Part shown: one piece after another, positions 1-7,043 of the stretch
How positions within the stretch are numbered: the first letter of the stretch is position 1
Layout of the letters: every line of letters begins with the position of its first letter
Assembly (NCBI GenBank): GCA_030665705.1
Contig: DAOUZG010000029.1
Location: 1-10,944 of the forward strand
DNA length: 10,944 nt
Source: Deltaproteobacteria bacterium
Lineage (GTDB): Bacteria; Myxococcota_A; UBA9160; SZUA-336
Reading direction: 5' to 3'
The notes under the pieces: generated by a model
Told to the model about the DNA's origin: nothing
The model's database searches: none
What the model saw: only the letters and a program-made list of their open reading frames with translations
Translations under genes and position numbers: made by a program

Positions 1-123
1 GAGCGAGGCATATCCCTCGTTATTCCGAGCGAGCCCAACGCAGAGATCGGCCCGCCAGGGCCGCCCGGCGACGGGAGCGGGTGTCTTGAGAGGGGTTCTA
101 CCCTCCGCGCGACGGGACAAGGC
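1..123. other. Left flank, no gene assigned; small GC-rich hairpin
   Basis: This stretch lies downstream of rpmB and I cannot assign a gene to it. A perfect 5-bp GC stem (GGCCC at 49-53, loop GCCA, GGGCC at 58-62) and a second 5-bp stem (GAGGG 90-94 with CCCTC 101-105) are visible. Neither is followed by a T-run on either strand, so neither is a textbook intrinsic terminator. One plus-strand frame stops at a TGA at 87-89 and could be the tail of a gene converging on rpmB. A minus-strand ATG at 11-9 with GAGGG just upstream could begin another gene. Both ideas rest on too few codons to call. Confidence 0.3.
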
Positions 124-315
124 TCAGGCGACCTTCGTGACCCTTCCCGAGCGGATACAGCGGGTACAGACCCGGACCCGCCTCACCCCGTTTCCGATCC
201 GAGCTCGAACCGACTGGAGATTCGGGCTCCAGCGCCGCCTAGTCTTGTTGTTGGCGTGGCTCACCCGGTTGCCGCTCGAGGGGCGTCGTCCACAGAGGTC
301 GCACACCTGGGCCAT
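124..315 (-). CDS. rpmB: 50S ribosomal protein L28, zinc-binding (four-Cys) form
   Basis: This encodes L28, a small basic protein of the large ribosomal subunit. The 63-residue product opens [12 protein letters not shown], continues with the family-typical stretch [15 protein letters not shown] (about residues 16-30) and ends in a basic tail, [15 protein letters not shown]. Cys5/Cys8 and Cys50/Cys53 form two CxxC pairs, the zinc-ribbon version of L28. The length is at the short end of the family's normal range. The ATG at 315 is preceded by GGAGGAG (complement of 321-327) with a 5-nt spacer. A longer frame runs upstream of this ATG, but it only reads the oxidoreductase gene in the wrong frame. 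The gene lies 65 nt downstream of the oxidoreductase on the same strand. No clear promoter is visible in that gap. It is the only gene in the window with an ATG start. Confidence 0.95.
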   Translation of the reverse strand: MAQVCDLCGRRPSSGNRVSHANNKTRRRWSPNLQSVRARIGNGVRRVRVCTRCIRSGRVTKVA

Positions 316-380
316 TCGGCCTCCTCCCGCTGCGGTTGGTACCACAGCCCAGACCGACCCGCTACCGCCGGAGAGCCGGG

Positions 381-1730
381 CTACCGCGCAGAGCCCACGC
401 GGGGAGAGCGGCGGTGGGTGGAGAGCGTCTCGGCCAACCACACACCGACGGTCCTGGCCGTGAGGAGCTCGCCTTCGCCCCCAAGTGAGGGGGCCGCGTC
501 CGGGCCCACGCTCAGGACAAGGGGGTGGCGGCTGCGCAGTGCCTTCCAGCCCCGTCCACCGATCCGGACCTCGGAGCCGCCCAGATCCCACCAGACGGGA
601 GGTCCAGGCTCTACGGGCAGCAGGCGGCCCTCCCCGAAGGGGGCCAGCGAGCCGAGGGGACTGTCGGTCGGGGCGGCCGAGAGGGTCGGCGCGCGGACGA
701 CGATCCACTCGACGGCGTCGTCGGCGGGGTCGGGGCTCCGCGAAATCCAGCGGATGAGTCCCGACTCCGTGGCGTCGATCACCCGGGACCCCATTCCCGA
801 AGAGAGGGCCTTGCGGTCCGCCCGCACGAGCCGTGTTGGGAGCGGGAAGGCCGGGGAGGCTCCTCGGAGCCACCGGGGCGGATTCTGGCCTTTCGGGACC
901 GCGTCCTGTAGGAGTGCGCCGGGCGCGGAGAGCACGAGAGCCCGAGCCACAAGACGCTCCCGTCCGACCTCCGCCCCTCCCTCCCTCCGGCTTCCGAACA
1001 GGGCCAGCGACGCCACACCCCGGATCTCGCCGTGGAAGGCGATGAAGCGGCGGCGAAGCAGATCGAGCACCCCGGAGGTCGCGTCTGCCCCCCGGATCCC
1101 CTCCTCGAGCGTCCCACGGAGCAGCAGTGCGGGGGCCAGCCGCGGATCCAGCCCCGCCTGGTACGAGAGCCCTTCCACGAGGCTCGCGACCAGACGCCTG
1201 GCGCGGCGCGGTGGCGAGGGGACCCCGAGGGAGCCGGCAAGCGGGAGACGGAGCGGGCGCACCCGAGTTGGCAGACGGGACCAGAGGGGTCCCCGCGGGA
1301 GGGCCGGCGGTCCGCCCGGAACGAGCGACGTCCGCGCCGAGTCGCCTCGAGTCTGGAGCCGCTCCACCCAGCGATCGGCCTCTTCGCGGGTCGTCAGCCC
1401 GCAGGCGGTCAGCTCAGCCGCGGTACGCTCCCGACCGCCGCCGAGGTCAACGTAGGCCTCCGGGAGGGCTACCTGAAGGGCCGGCTCGTCTCGCGTGAGC
1501 ATCCGTCGCTCCACCGGCCCGGCTCCCAGCTCGCGGAGCACGAGGTCGAGGGGGCCGCTCAAGCCGCTCGCCCCGAGGAGAAACGGCTCGCGAAGTACGG
1601 GCGGCCGCTTCGCGTGCGCATCCTCCTCGAGCAACGTCACCCGCAGTCCGGCTCGCGCCGCGTAGGTGCCGGCCACGATCCCGCCGAGCGAGCTCCCCAC
1701 CACCAGGACGTCGCAGGCAATCGTGGTCAC
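381..1730 (-). CDS. FAD-dependent oxidoreductase (NAD(P)/FAD Rossmann family)
   Basis: The 449-residue product looks like a flavoprotein oxidoreductase of the phytoene desaturase/amine oxidase-like superfamily; its substrate cannot be read from sequence. The N-terminus has the dinucleotide-binding fold: strand CDVLVVG (6-12), a glycine-rich turn G12-S-S-L-G-G17, a helix (GTYAARAG), then strand LRVTLLEED whose Glu35 would bind the FAD ribose. The middle Gly of the usual GxGxxG is Ser14. The C-terminus ([21 protein letters not shown], then GVWLAETL) resembles the second FAD-contacting segment, where a GD motif and glycines cap the flavin. The middle is Arg/Pro/Leu-rich and unfamiliar. I chose the GTG at 1730 because GAGGGGGA sits 4 nt upstream and only about five residues precede the first strand. 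An in-frame ATG at 1796 adds 22 residues, has no clear Shine-Dalgarno and nearly abuts the divergent gene. A soluble cytoplasmic enzyme is likely. Confidence 0.8.
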   Translation of the reverse strand: MTTIACDVLVVGSSLGGIVAGTYAARAGLRVTLLEEDAHAKRPPVLREPFLLGASGLSGPLDLVLRELGAGPVERRMLTRDEPALQVALPEAYVDLGGGRERTAAELTACGLTTREEADRWVERLQTRGDSARTSLVPGGPPALPRGPLWSRLPTRVRPLRLPLAGSLGVPSPPRRARRLVASLVEGLSYQAGLDPRLAPALLLRGTLEEGIRGADATSGVLDLLRRRFIAFHGEIRGVASLALFGSRREGGAEVGRERLVARALVLSAPGALLQDAVPKGQNPPRWLRGASPAFPLPTRLVRADRKALSSGMGSRVIDATESGLIRWISRSPDPADDAVEWIVVRAPTLSAAPTDSPLGSLAPFGEGRLLPVEPGPPVWWDLGGSEVRIGGRGWKALRSRHPLVLSVGPDAAPSLGGEGELLTARTVGVWLAETLSTHRRSPRVGSAR

Positions 1731-1734
1731 GGCT

Positions 1735-1742
1735 TCCCCCTC
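1735..1742 (-). promoter_or_regulatory. Ribosome binding site fixing the oxidoreductase start
   Basis: On the minus strand the sequence reads GAGGGGGA, 4 nt before the GTG at 1730. The competing ATG at 1796 has only a poor candidate. Using the GTG also leaves 80 nt between the divergent genes, enough room for two promoters. Confidence 0.6.
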
Positions 1743-1797
1743 GCGCAGCTGACGGGATCCTCGGGCCGGCTCTGCGCCGACCGAAGCTCGGATCATC

Positions 1798-1803
1798 GAG
1801 GGG
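1798..1803 (+). promoter_or_regulatory. Ribosome binding site for the glycosyltransferase
   Basis: GAGGGG lies 7 nt before the TTG at 1811. An in-frame GTG at 1850, closer to the conserved first strand, has no purine-rich sequence upstream, so TTG is preferred. Confidence 0.5.
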
Positions 1804-1810
1804 CTGCGAT

Positions 1811-2542
1811 TTGCTTGTCAAACCGGCAGGTGCGTCGCACCCTCCCCACGTGTCCAATTCTACGGTCAGTGTCGTGATTCCGACCCTGAATGAGCAAGCC
1901 ACGCTCGAGGGTGCGCTCGGCTCGACGCGGGCCCCGGGGGTGGAGCGGATCGTTGTGGACGGAGGGTCGACCGACGGCACCCGGGAGGCGGCGCGGCGGC
2001 TCGGGGCGGAGCATGTCCTGGACTGCGCACCGGGACGCTCGGGTCAGATGGACGCGGGTTACCGGGTTGCGAGCGGTGACGTCGTTCTGTTCCTCCACGC
2101 CGACACGGCGCTGGAGTCCGGTTGGGACACAGAGGTGCGGCGGGTGCTCGTAGACCCGCGTGTCTCGGGGGGTGTCTTCGAGCTCCGCTTCGCCTCCCCC
2201 CGTCCCGTCTACCGCTGGATCGAACGGGGTGCGCGCCTCCGTGCTCAGCTGGCGCGCCTCCCGTACGGGGACCAGGGGATCTTCGTCCGCCGCAAGGTGC
2301 TCGACGCGCTCGGCGGTGTCCCCGATACGCCGATCTTCGAGGATCTGGACCTCGCGCGGGCCGTGCGGAAGGCAGGGCGGCTGGCCTTCCTTCCCGTTCG
2401 AGCCTGGACCTCCCCCCGCCGGTACGACCGGAACGGGCCCCTCCGGACCATGGGGTTCCATGCCCTGATGCTCGGTGCGTACCTGCTGGGACTCGACCGG
2501 GCCCGCGTAGCCCGGTGGCGTCGGAGGCGGCCGGACCGGTGA
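1811..2542 (+). CDS. Family 2 glycosyltransferase, TIGR04283-type
   Basis: This is a GT-A fold glycosyltransferase that should use a nucleotide-sugar donor; its acceptor is unknown. The 243-residue product has strand VSVVIPTLNEQATL (19-32), VVDGGSTDGT (48-57, with Asp50 and Asp55), SGDVVLFLHADT (88-99, with HAD in the place of the metal-binding DxD), PYGDQGIFVRR (151-161) and FEDLDLARAVRKAG (176-189). The combination of LHADT, GDQG and EDLDL is what I associate with TIGR04283, the 'rSAM/selenodomain-associated transferase 2' group, some members of which sit in arsenosugar clusters. No radical-SAM partner is present in this window. There is no transmembrane segment; the end is very basic (ARWRRRRPDR). 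The start is TTG. The stop overlaps the next start by 4 nt, implying translational coupling, and the gene appears to be first in a four-gene operon. Confidence 0.88.
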   Translation: MLVKPAGASHPPHVSNSTVSVVIPTLNEQATLEGALGSTRAPGVERIVVDGGSTDGTREAARRLGAEHVLDCAPGRSGQMDAGYRVASGDVVLFLHADTALESGWDTEVRRVLVDPRVSGGVFELRFASPRPVYRWIERGARLRAQLARLPYGDQGIFVRRKVLDALGGVPDTPIFEDLDLARAVRKAGRLAFLPVRAWTSPRRYDRNGPLRTMGFHALMLGAYLLGLDRARVARWRRRRPDR

Positions 2543-3330
2543 GCCCGCCGATCGTGACGCTGCTGACGGACTTCGGTCTCTCCGACGGTTACGTGGGCGC
2601 GATGAAGGGGGTATTGCTGCGTCGGTGCCCGGACGCCCGTCTCGTGGATCTGACGCACGAGATTTCCCCCGGCGCAATCGATGCCGGCGCCTACGTCCTC
2701 CGGCAGAGCGCACCCTGGTTCCCCCACGGGACGGTCCATGTGGCCGTCGTCGACCCTGGGGTCGGCTCCTCGCGCCGGGCCGTGGTCGTCGCGACCGAGC
2801 ACCACCGCTACGTGGCTCCCGACAACGGTCTCCTCACACTCGTCCTGGAAGAAGCCCCCCCGGTCCGGGTCCGCTCGATCGAGAACCGCGAGCTCTGGGA
2901 GCGGGACGTCAGTGCTGTTTTTCACGGGCGAGATCTATTCGCGCCGGTTGCCGCGCACCTCGCCTCGGGCGGGGAGTTCGAGGCCGTAGGGACCGAGGTG
3001 TCTCCCGGTACGCTCGTGCGTCGCCCCTGGCCGGTGCCTCGGGAGGAGGGGCCCGTTCGAAGGGGCTGCGTCGTCTACGTCGACCGCTTCGGGAACCTCG
3101 TGACGAATCTCCCGGTGGCCGCTTCGGAGCTGGCGACCGGATCCGTCGAGGTGGCCGGGCAGGTCGTGCCCGTGGTCCGAACCTACAGCGACGTTTCACC
3201 GGGCGAGCTCCTCGCCTATCGGGGCTCGACGGAGCTACTCGAGGTGGGGTGCAACGAGGGGAACGCGGCGGCAAGGCTAGGGAGCGGCGCGGGTCTTGTG
3301 GTAACGTGGCGCCTTCGCTCGGGGAGCTAG
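2539..3330 (+). CDS. SAM hydroxide adenosyltransferase (DUF62 / SAM_HAT family)
   Basis: The product is predicted to hydrolyse S-adenosylmethionine to adenosine and L-methionine, the reaction known for most members of the family that also contains the SAM-dependent chlorinase and fluorinase. The 263 residues carry the family blocks in order: LLTDFGLSDGYVGAMKG (8-24), VDLTHEI (36-42), VHVAVVDPGVGSSRR (66-80), YVAPDNGLLT (91-100), FHGRDLFAPVAAHLA (128-142), YVDRFGNLVTN (180-190) and NEGNAAARLGSGAG (239-252). Asp72, Arg79 and His129 fit the Asp-Arg-His set described for the hydroxide-using enzymes by order and spacing. I see no insertion of the sort found in fluorinase, so halogenation is unlikely. 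The GTG start overlaps the preceding stop (GTGA) with GGAGG at 2523-2527. The length is normal for the family. The cellular purpose of this enzyme is poorly understood, and its position before an exporter does not settle it. Confidence 0.92.
   Translation: MSPPIVTLLTDFGLSDGYVGAMKGVLLRRCPDARLVDLTHEISPGAIDAGAYVLRQSAPWFPHGTVHVAVVDPGVGSSRRAVVVATEHHRYVAPDNGLLTLVLEEAPPVRVRSIENRELWERDVSAVFHGRDLFAPVAAHLASGGEFEAVGTEVSPGTLVRRPWPVPREEGPVRRGCVVYVDRFGNLVTNLPVAASELATGSVEVAGQVVPVVRTYSDVSPGELLAYRGSTELLEVGCNEGNAAARLGSGAGLVVTWRLRSGS
3321..3326 (+). promoter_or_regulatory. Ribosome binding site fixing the start of ABC half 1
   Basis: GGGGAG lies inside the last codons of the adenosyltransferase and 6 nt before the TTG at 3333. 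The alternative in-frame GTG at 3306 would add nine residues and overlap the upstream gene, but lacks a comparable site. Confidence 0.6.
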
Positions 3331-3332
3331 GC

Positions 3333-5099
3333 TTGTCGCCGAAAGGCCGCCTCTTCGGATACGTGCGCCGAGTGCGCGGCCGTTACGTGCTCGGCGGCGC
3401 GATCACGTTGCTCTACGCTGGCTGCTTCCAGCTCGTGCCGCTGGCCGTGCGCAACATCGTCGGACGGATCGAGGCGGGGCTCCCGATGGCGAAGGTCGTG
3501 GAGGCGGTGCTTTGGCTCGTGGGCGTCGCCCTGGTCTTCGCGTTTCTCCGCTTCTTCTCGCGATGGGTCGTCTTCCGGGCCGCGCGCCAGATCGAGTACG
3601 AAGTCCGAAACGACCTGTTTGCACATCTGCAAAGCCTTCCCCAGTCCTACTTTACCACCCACCGCACCGGCGACCTGATGTCGCGCGCGGTCAACGACAT
3701 CCAGAGTCTGCGGCTATTCCTCGGGATGGGGCTCTTGAACATCGTCCAGACGCCGGTGCTCTACCTCGGAGCGCTGGGGGTCATGTTCACGATCGATCCC
3801 GTGGTCACGTTGTTCGTGGTGTTGCCGTACCCGCTCTTCATCGCGATCGGCCGTCTCTTCGGACGGCGGATGCACAAGGCGAATCTGGCCTCGCAGACCC
3901 AGCTCGGACACCTCTCCACCGCCGTCCAGGAAAACGCCGCAGGTGTGCTCGTCGTACGAGCCTACGGGCTCGAGGGGCTCGAGCGTGACCGCTTCGCGCG
4001 GGAGAACGAGTCCCTCTACAAGCGACAGCTCCGACTCGCGCGGATCAACGCATCCATGCCGCCCGTCGTGGGGCTTCTCCCCGCGCTCGCACTGATCTTC
4101 GTCCTTCTCGTCGGAGGGATGCGTGTCCAGTCGGGCCTCCTCGCGCAGGCCGACCTCTGGGCGTTCGCGACCTACATCTTCCAGCTGACCTTCCCCACCT
4201 TCCTCATGGGCTGGGTGATCGCCATCACCCAGCGGGGGCTGGCCGCACTCGAGCGTCTCGCCGAGGTGCTCGATGCGGTTCCGACGATCCGCGATCGCGA
4301 AGACCGGGTCTCGATGTCGAGCGTACGGGGGCGGGTCGAGCTGCGGGGGCTCACGCTCGCCTACCCCGGCCGGGAGGCGACACCGGCGCTCAAAGACCTG
4401 CACCTCGAGGTGCAGCCGGGGCAGACGGTCGGGATCGTCGGGATGGTCGGTGCCGGGAAGACGACGCTTCTCAATGTCATCCCGCGGATCCTCGAGGTTC
4501 CGGACGCGACGGTCTTTGTCGATGGGGTCGACGTCAACCGGATTCCGCTTCGCACGCTTCGCGGCGGAATCTCGATGGTCCCGCAGGAGAGCTTTCTCTT
4601 CTCGACGACGATCGAGGAGAACATCGCCTTCGGGTGTCCAGGCGCCGAGCCCTGGCGCGTCCGCGAGGCGGCGGGTCGAGCCCACATCCTCGAGGAGATC
4701 GAGGAGCTGCCGCTCGGCTTCGCCACGCCCGTGGGGGAGCGTGGCATCACCCTCTCCGGGGGGCAGCGCCAGCGCGTCGCGCTGGCTCGGGCTCTCATCC
4801 TGGATCCCGCCATCCTGATCCTCGACGACTCGCTCTCGAGCGTGGATACGATGACCGAGGAGGCGATCCTCGAGGAGCTGCGGGCCACACGCGCCGGGCG
4901 GACCTGCTTCATCGTGACGCACCGCGTCTCTTCGGTGCGCGATAGCGATCGGATCGTCGTGCTCCACGAGGGGAAGGTCGAGGCGCAGGGGACGCACGAG
5001 GAGCTCCTCGCCAGGGGTGGGTTGTACGCGCGCATCTTCGAAAAGCAGCAGCTCGAAGCGCAGCTCGAGGCGGAGATCGAGGCGGAGGCGCGCGCGTGA
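3333..5099 (+). CDS. ABC exporter half-transporter 1 (degenerate ATPase site)
   Basis: This is a type IV ABC exporter subunit with a fused membrane domain and ATPase, 588 residues, in the inner membrane. About six hydrophobic segments lie near residues 18-38, 55-77, 134-152, 156-173, 243-262 and 274-299. The ATPase domain spans about 333-575: A-loop Tyr344, Walker A GMVGAGKTT (370-378, Lys376), Q-loop in MVPQESFLF, canonical signature LSGGQRQ (474-480), Walker B ILILDD (494-499) and H-loop His530. The residue after the Walker B Asp is Asp499 rather than the catalytic Glu, which marks this as the degenerate partner of a heterodimer. The end is a short Glu/Ala/Gln-rich tail (LEAQLEAEIEAEARA). 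The start is TTG, 2 nt after the preceding stop, and the stop overlaps the next start by 4 nt. Substrate cannot be inferred; multidrug or lipid-like substrates are typical of the class. Confidence 0.95.
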   Translation: MSPKGRLFGYVRRVRGRYVLGGAITLLYAGCFQLVPLAVRNIVGRIEAGLPMAKVVEAVLWLVGVALVFAFLRFFSRWVVFRAARQIEYEVRNDLFAHLQSLPQSYFTTHRTGDLMSRAVNDIQSLRLFLGMGLLNIVQTPVLYLGALGVMFTIDPVVTLFVVLPYPLFIAIGRLFGRRMHKANLASQTQLGHLSTAVQENAAGVLVVRAYGLEGLERDRFARENESLYKRQLRLARINASMPPVVGLLPALALIFVLLVGGMRVQSGLLAQADLWAFATYIFQLTFPTFLMGWVIAITQRGLAALERLAEVLDAVPTIRDREDRVSMSSVRGRVELRGLTLAYPGREATPALKDLHLEVQPGQTVGIVGMVGAGKTTLLNVIPRILEVPDATVFVDGVDVNRIPLRTLRGGISMVPQESFLFSTTIEENIAFGCPGAEPWRVREAAGRAHILEEIEELPLGFATPVGERGITLSGGQRQRVALARALILDPAILILDDSLSSVDTMTEEAILEELRATRAGRTCFIVTHRVSSVRDSDRIVVLHEGKVEAQGTHEELLARGGLYARIFEKQQLEAQLEAEIEAEARA

Positions 5100-6925
5100 C
5101 GCCCGGCTATCACGACGAAGAGATCCTCGGGAAGGTCTACGACTCGCGTCTGCTCCGCCGCTTGTGGCCCTTTCTCGCGCGTTACCGGGCGCTGCTGCTC
5201 GTCTCGCTCGTCCTGATCCCGCTGCAGGCCGTCTTCGAGGCGCTTCCGGCGCGCTTCTTCGCCGTCGGCCTGAACCACCTCTCGGGCTCCGCACCCCACA
5301 ACGAGTCCGGATGGTTCCTCTCCCTCACCCAACCTCCTGAGGGCCTCTCGCTCCTGCTCTGGCTCGCTCTCCTCATGCTCACCGTCACGGTCGTGAGCGG
5401 ACTCGTCGAGCTCGTGCGCTGGATCGGAATGGCCGTCATGGGTCAGGGCGCGATACGGGACCTCCGTCGAACGCTGTTCCATCACGTCCAGCGGCTTCCG
5501 CTCTCGTTCTTCGACCGCTACCCCGTAGGGCGCCTGGTGACCCGGCTCACCAACGACGTCGAGACATTGTCGGAGATGTTCACGGCGGGCCTGGTCGCGT
5601 TGGTGGGCGACCTCTTCCGAATGGGTTACTTCGCCTATCTACTGTTCGCCTTCGATGCGAAGCTCGCGCTCGTCACGATGTCGGTGGTTCCGCTCCTCAG
5701 CGTCGCCGCGGTGATCTTCCGCTGGAAGGTTCGAGAGGCGTTCCGGACCGTGCGCGTGAAGATCGCACGCCTCAATACCCACCTGCAGGAGACGATCTCC
5801 GGAATGAAGGTGGTGCAGCTCTTCGTCCGCGAAGACCGCAATCTGGAGGACTTCGCCGCGATCAACCGGGAGCACCGAGACGCGTGGTTCCACTCCATTC
5901 GGTACGATGGGCTGCTCTTCTCCACCGTGGATCTGGCCTCGAACCTGACGATCGCCCTCATCCTCTGGTACGGGGCGGGACTGGTCGGCCACGGTGCGGT
6001 CGGTCTGGGGCTGCTCTTCATCTTCGTCGACTACATGCAACGCTTCTTCCGACCCCTTCGCGATCTCTCGGCCAAGTACTCCGTGATGCAGTCCTCGATG
6101 GCCAGCCTCGAGCGGATCTTCGAACTACTCGACGTGCCGGCCGAATCGCGCGAGGCCAAAGGAGCCCTCCCGACTCCGGTACGCGGCGAGGTCGTGTTCG
6201 ACCGGGTCAGCTTCGCGTACGGGGACGAACCGGTCCTCCGCGACGTGTCGTTTCGTGTGGCTCCGGGCGAGCGGGTGGCCATCGTTGGGCCGACCGGATC
6301 CGGCAAGACGACGATGCTGAAGCTTCTGACGCGCCTCTACGAGGTGAAGAGCGGTTCGATCCGCATTGACGGGGTCGACGTCCAGGCGGTCGCACGCTCG
6401 GAGCTGCGGCGGGTACTGGCGTTCGTGCTCCAGGACGTGTTCCTGTTCACCGGAGATCTGATCTACAACATCGGGCTCGGGCGCGAGGACATCTCCGAGT
6501 CGCAGGTGCGCCAGGCGGCCGAGGTGGTCCACGTGGACCGTCTCGTCCGCCGGCTCCCGGACGGGTACCGTCAGCACGTCCACGAGCGGGGCGTGAACTT
6601 CTCCGCGGGCGAGCGACAGCTCCTCTCGTTCGCGCGGGCCCTCGCCCAACGCCCCCAGATCCTGCTGCTCGACGAGGCGACCTCGAACGTCGACACCGAA
6701 ACCGAGGGCCTCATCCAGGACGCCCTCCACCAACTGATGGCCGGCAAGACCGCGATCGTCGTGGCGCACCGCCTTTCGACCATCCAGGGTGTCGACCGGA
6801 TCTACGTGCTCCACCGGGGCCGCATCCGCGAGGAGGGGACCCACGAGGAGCTCCTGGCCCGGCGAGGGCTCTACTGGCGCCTCTACCAGCTCCAGTACGC
6901 AGCGCAGGCCCGCCCGGCCGCTTGA
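5096..6925 (+). CDS. ABC exporter half-transporter 2 (catalytically competent partner)
   Basis: This is the second half of the same exporter, 609 residues, with a membrane domain then an ATPase. An N-terminal cytoplasmic stretch (YHDEEILGKVYDSRLLRRLWPFL, with a few residues before it) precedes hydrophobic segments near 32-50, 85-105, 165-185, 190-207, 275-297 and 300-312. The ATPase has A-loop Tyr375, Walker A GPTGSGKTT (398-406, Lys404), Q-loop in FVLQDVFLF, signature FSAGERQ (502-508), Walker B ILLLDE (522-527) with catalytic Glu527, the D-loop SNVD and H-loop His558. Walker B is canonical, but the signature departs from LSGGQ. Paired with half 1, this gives one canonical ATP site (these Walker motifs plus half 1's signature) and one degenerate site, as known for TM287/288 and BmrCD. 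The GTG start has GGAGG at 5084-5088. No terminator is visible after the stop. Confidence 0.95.
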   Translation: MTPGYHDEEILGKVYDSRLLRRLWPFLARYRALLLVSLVLIPLQAVFEALPARFFAVGLNHLSGSAPHNESGWFLSLTQPPEGLSLLLWLALLMLTVTVVSGLVELVRWIGMAVMGQGAIRDLRRTLFHHVQRLPLSFFDRYPVGRLVTRLTNDVETLSEMFTAGLVALVGDLFRMGYFAYLLFAFDAKLALVTMSVVPLLSVAAVIFRWKVREAFRTVRVKIARLNTHLQETISGMKVVQLFVREDRNLEDFAAINREHRDAWFHSIRYDGLLFSTVDLASNLTIALILWYGAGLVGHGAVGLGLLFIFVDYMQRFFRPLRDLSAKYSVMQSSMASLERIFELLDVPAESREAKGALPTPVRGEVVFDRVSFAYGDEPVLRDVSFRVAPGERVAIVGPTGSGKTTMLKLLTRLYEVKSGSIRIDGVDVQAVARSELRRVLAFVLQDVFLFTGDLIYNIGLGREDISESQVRQAAEVVHVDRLVRRLPDGYRQHVHERGVNFSAGERQLLSFARALAQRPQILLLDEATSNVDTETEGLIQDALHQLMAGKTAIVVAHRLSTIQGVDRIYVLHRGRIREEGTHEELLARRGLYWRLYQLQYAAQARPAA

Positions 6926-6930
6926 GACGG

Positions 6931-6946
6931 TGTGAATCGCGTCACA
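6931..6946 (+). promoter_or_regulatory. CRP/FNR-type palindrome TGTGA-N6-TCACA
   Basis: An exact inverted repeat, TGTGA (6931-6935), six bases ATCGCG, TCACA (6942-6946), begins 6 nt after the stop of ABC half 2. It equals the core consensus for Crp, a CRP/FNR-superfamily regulator, in enterobacteria. A candidate -35 lies just downstream, so the site could control smc. Whether this organism has a regulator with that specificity is unknown. The stem is too short and lacks a T-tract, so a terminator role is unlikely. Confidence 0.4.
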
Positions 6947-6953
6947 TGTGCGC

Positions 6954-6981
6954 TTTACACCTCGGGTTGCCCTGTGCTAAC
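6954..6981 (+). promoter_or_regulatory. Possible sigma-70-like promoter for smc
   Basis: TTTACA (6954-6959) resembles a -35 box. GCTAAC (6976-6981), 16 nt further and preceded by TGT, is a weak -10 candidate. This is the most AT-leaning part of an otherwise GC-rich leader and is correctly placed between the palindrome and smc. The -10 match is poor, so this is tentative. Confidence 0.3.
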
Positions 6982-7043
6982 CAACACGAACCCACCCGCT
7001 CTGTTCACTCCTCCTATGTCGCGGCCAGAGGGCCGATCGGATC

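Noticed and set aside
90..105. GAGGG/CCCTC hairpin as an rpmB terminator
   Set aside because: The stem is only 5 bp and no U-tract follows on the minus strand.
256..1455. Long plus-strand open frame of about 400 codons opposite rpmB and the oxidoreductase
   Set aside because: Its product is low-complexity Arg/Ser/Pro-rich with no recognisable domain, and it is antisense to two genes with clear motifs. It is a GC-rich shadow frame.
2539..3330. SAM-dependent fluorinase or chlorinase
   Set aside because: The hydroxide-type Asp, Arg and His are present, no fluorinase-like insertion is seen, and no halometabolite genes are nearby.
2625..3332. Upstream extension of the ABC half 1 frame through the SAM hydrolase gene
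   Set aside because: The extension reads as Arg/Gly/Pro-rich noise, and the other frame encodes the whole hydrolase. The TTG at 3333 has a strong ribosome binding site.
3714..5294. 526-codon minus-strand open frame antisense to the exporter genes
   Set aside because: The translation is dominated by charged residues without family motifs, whereas the plus strand encodes complete ABC domains.
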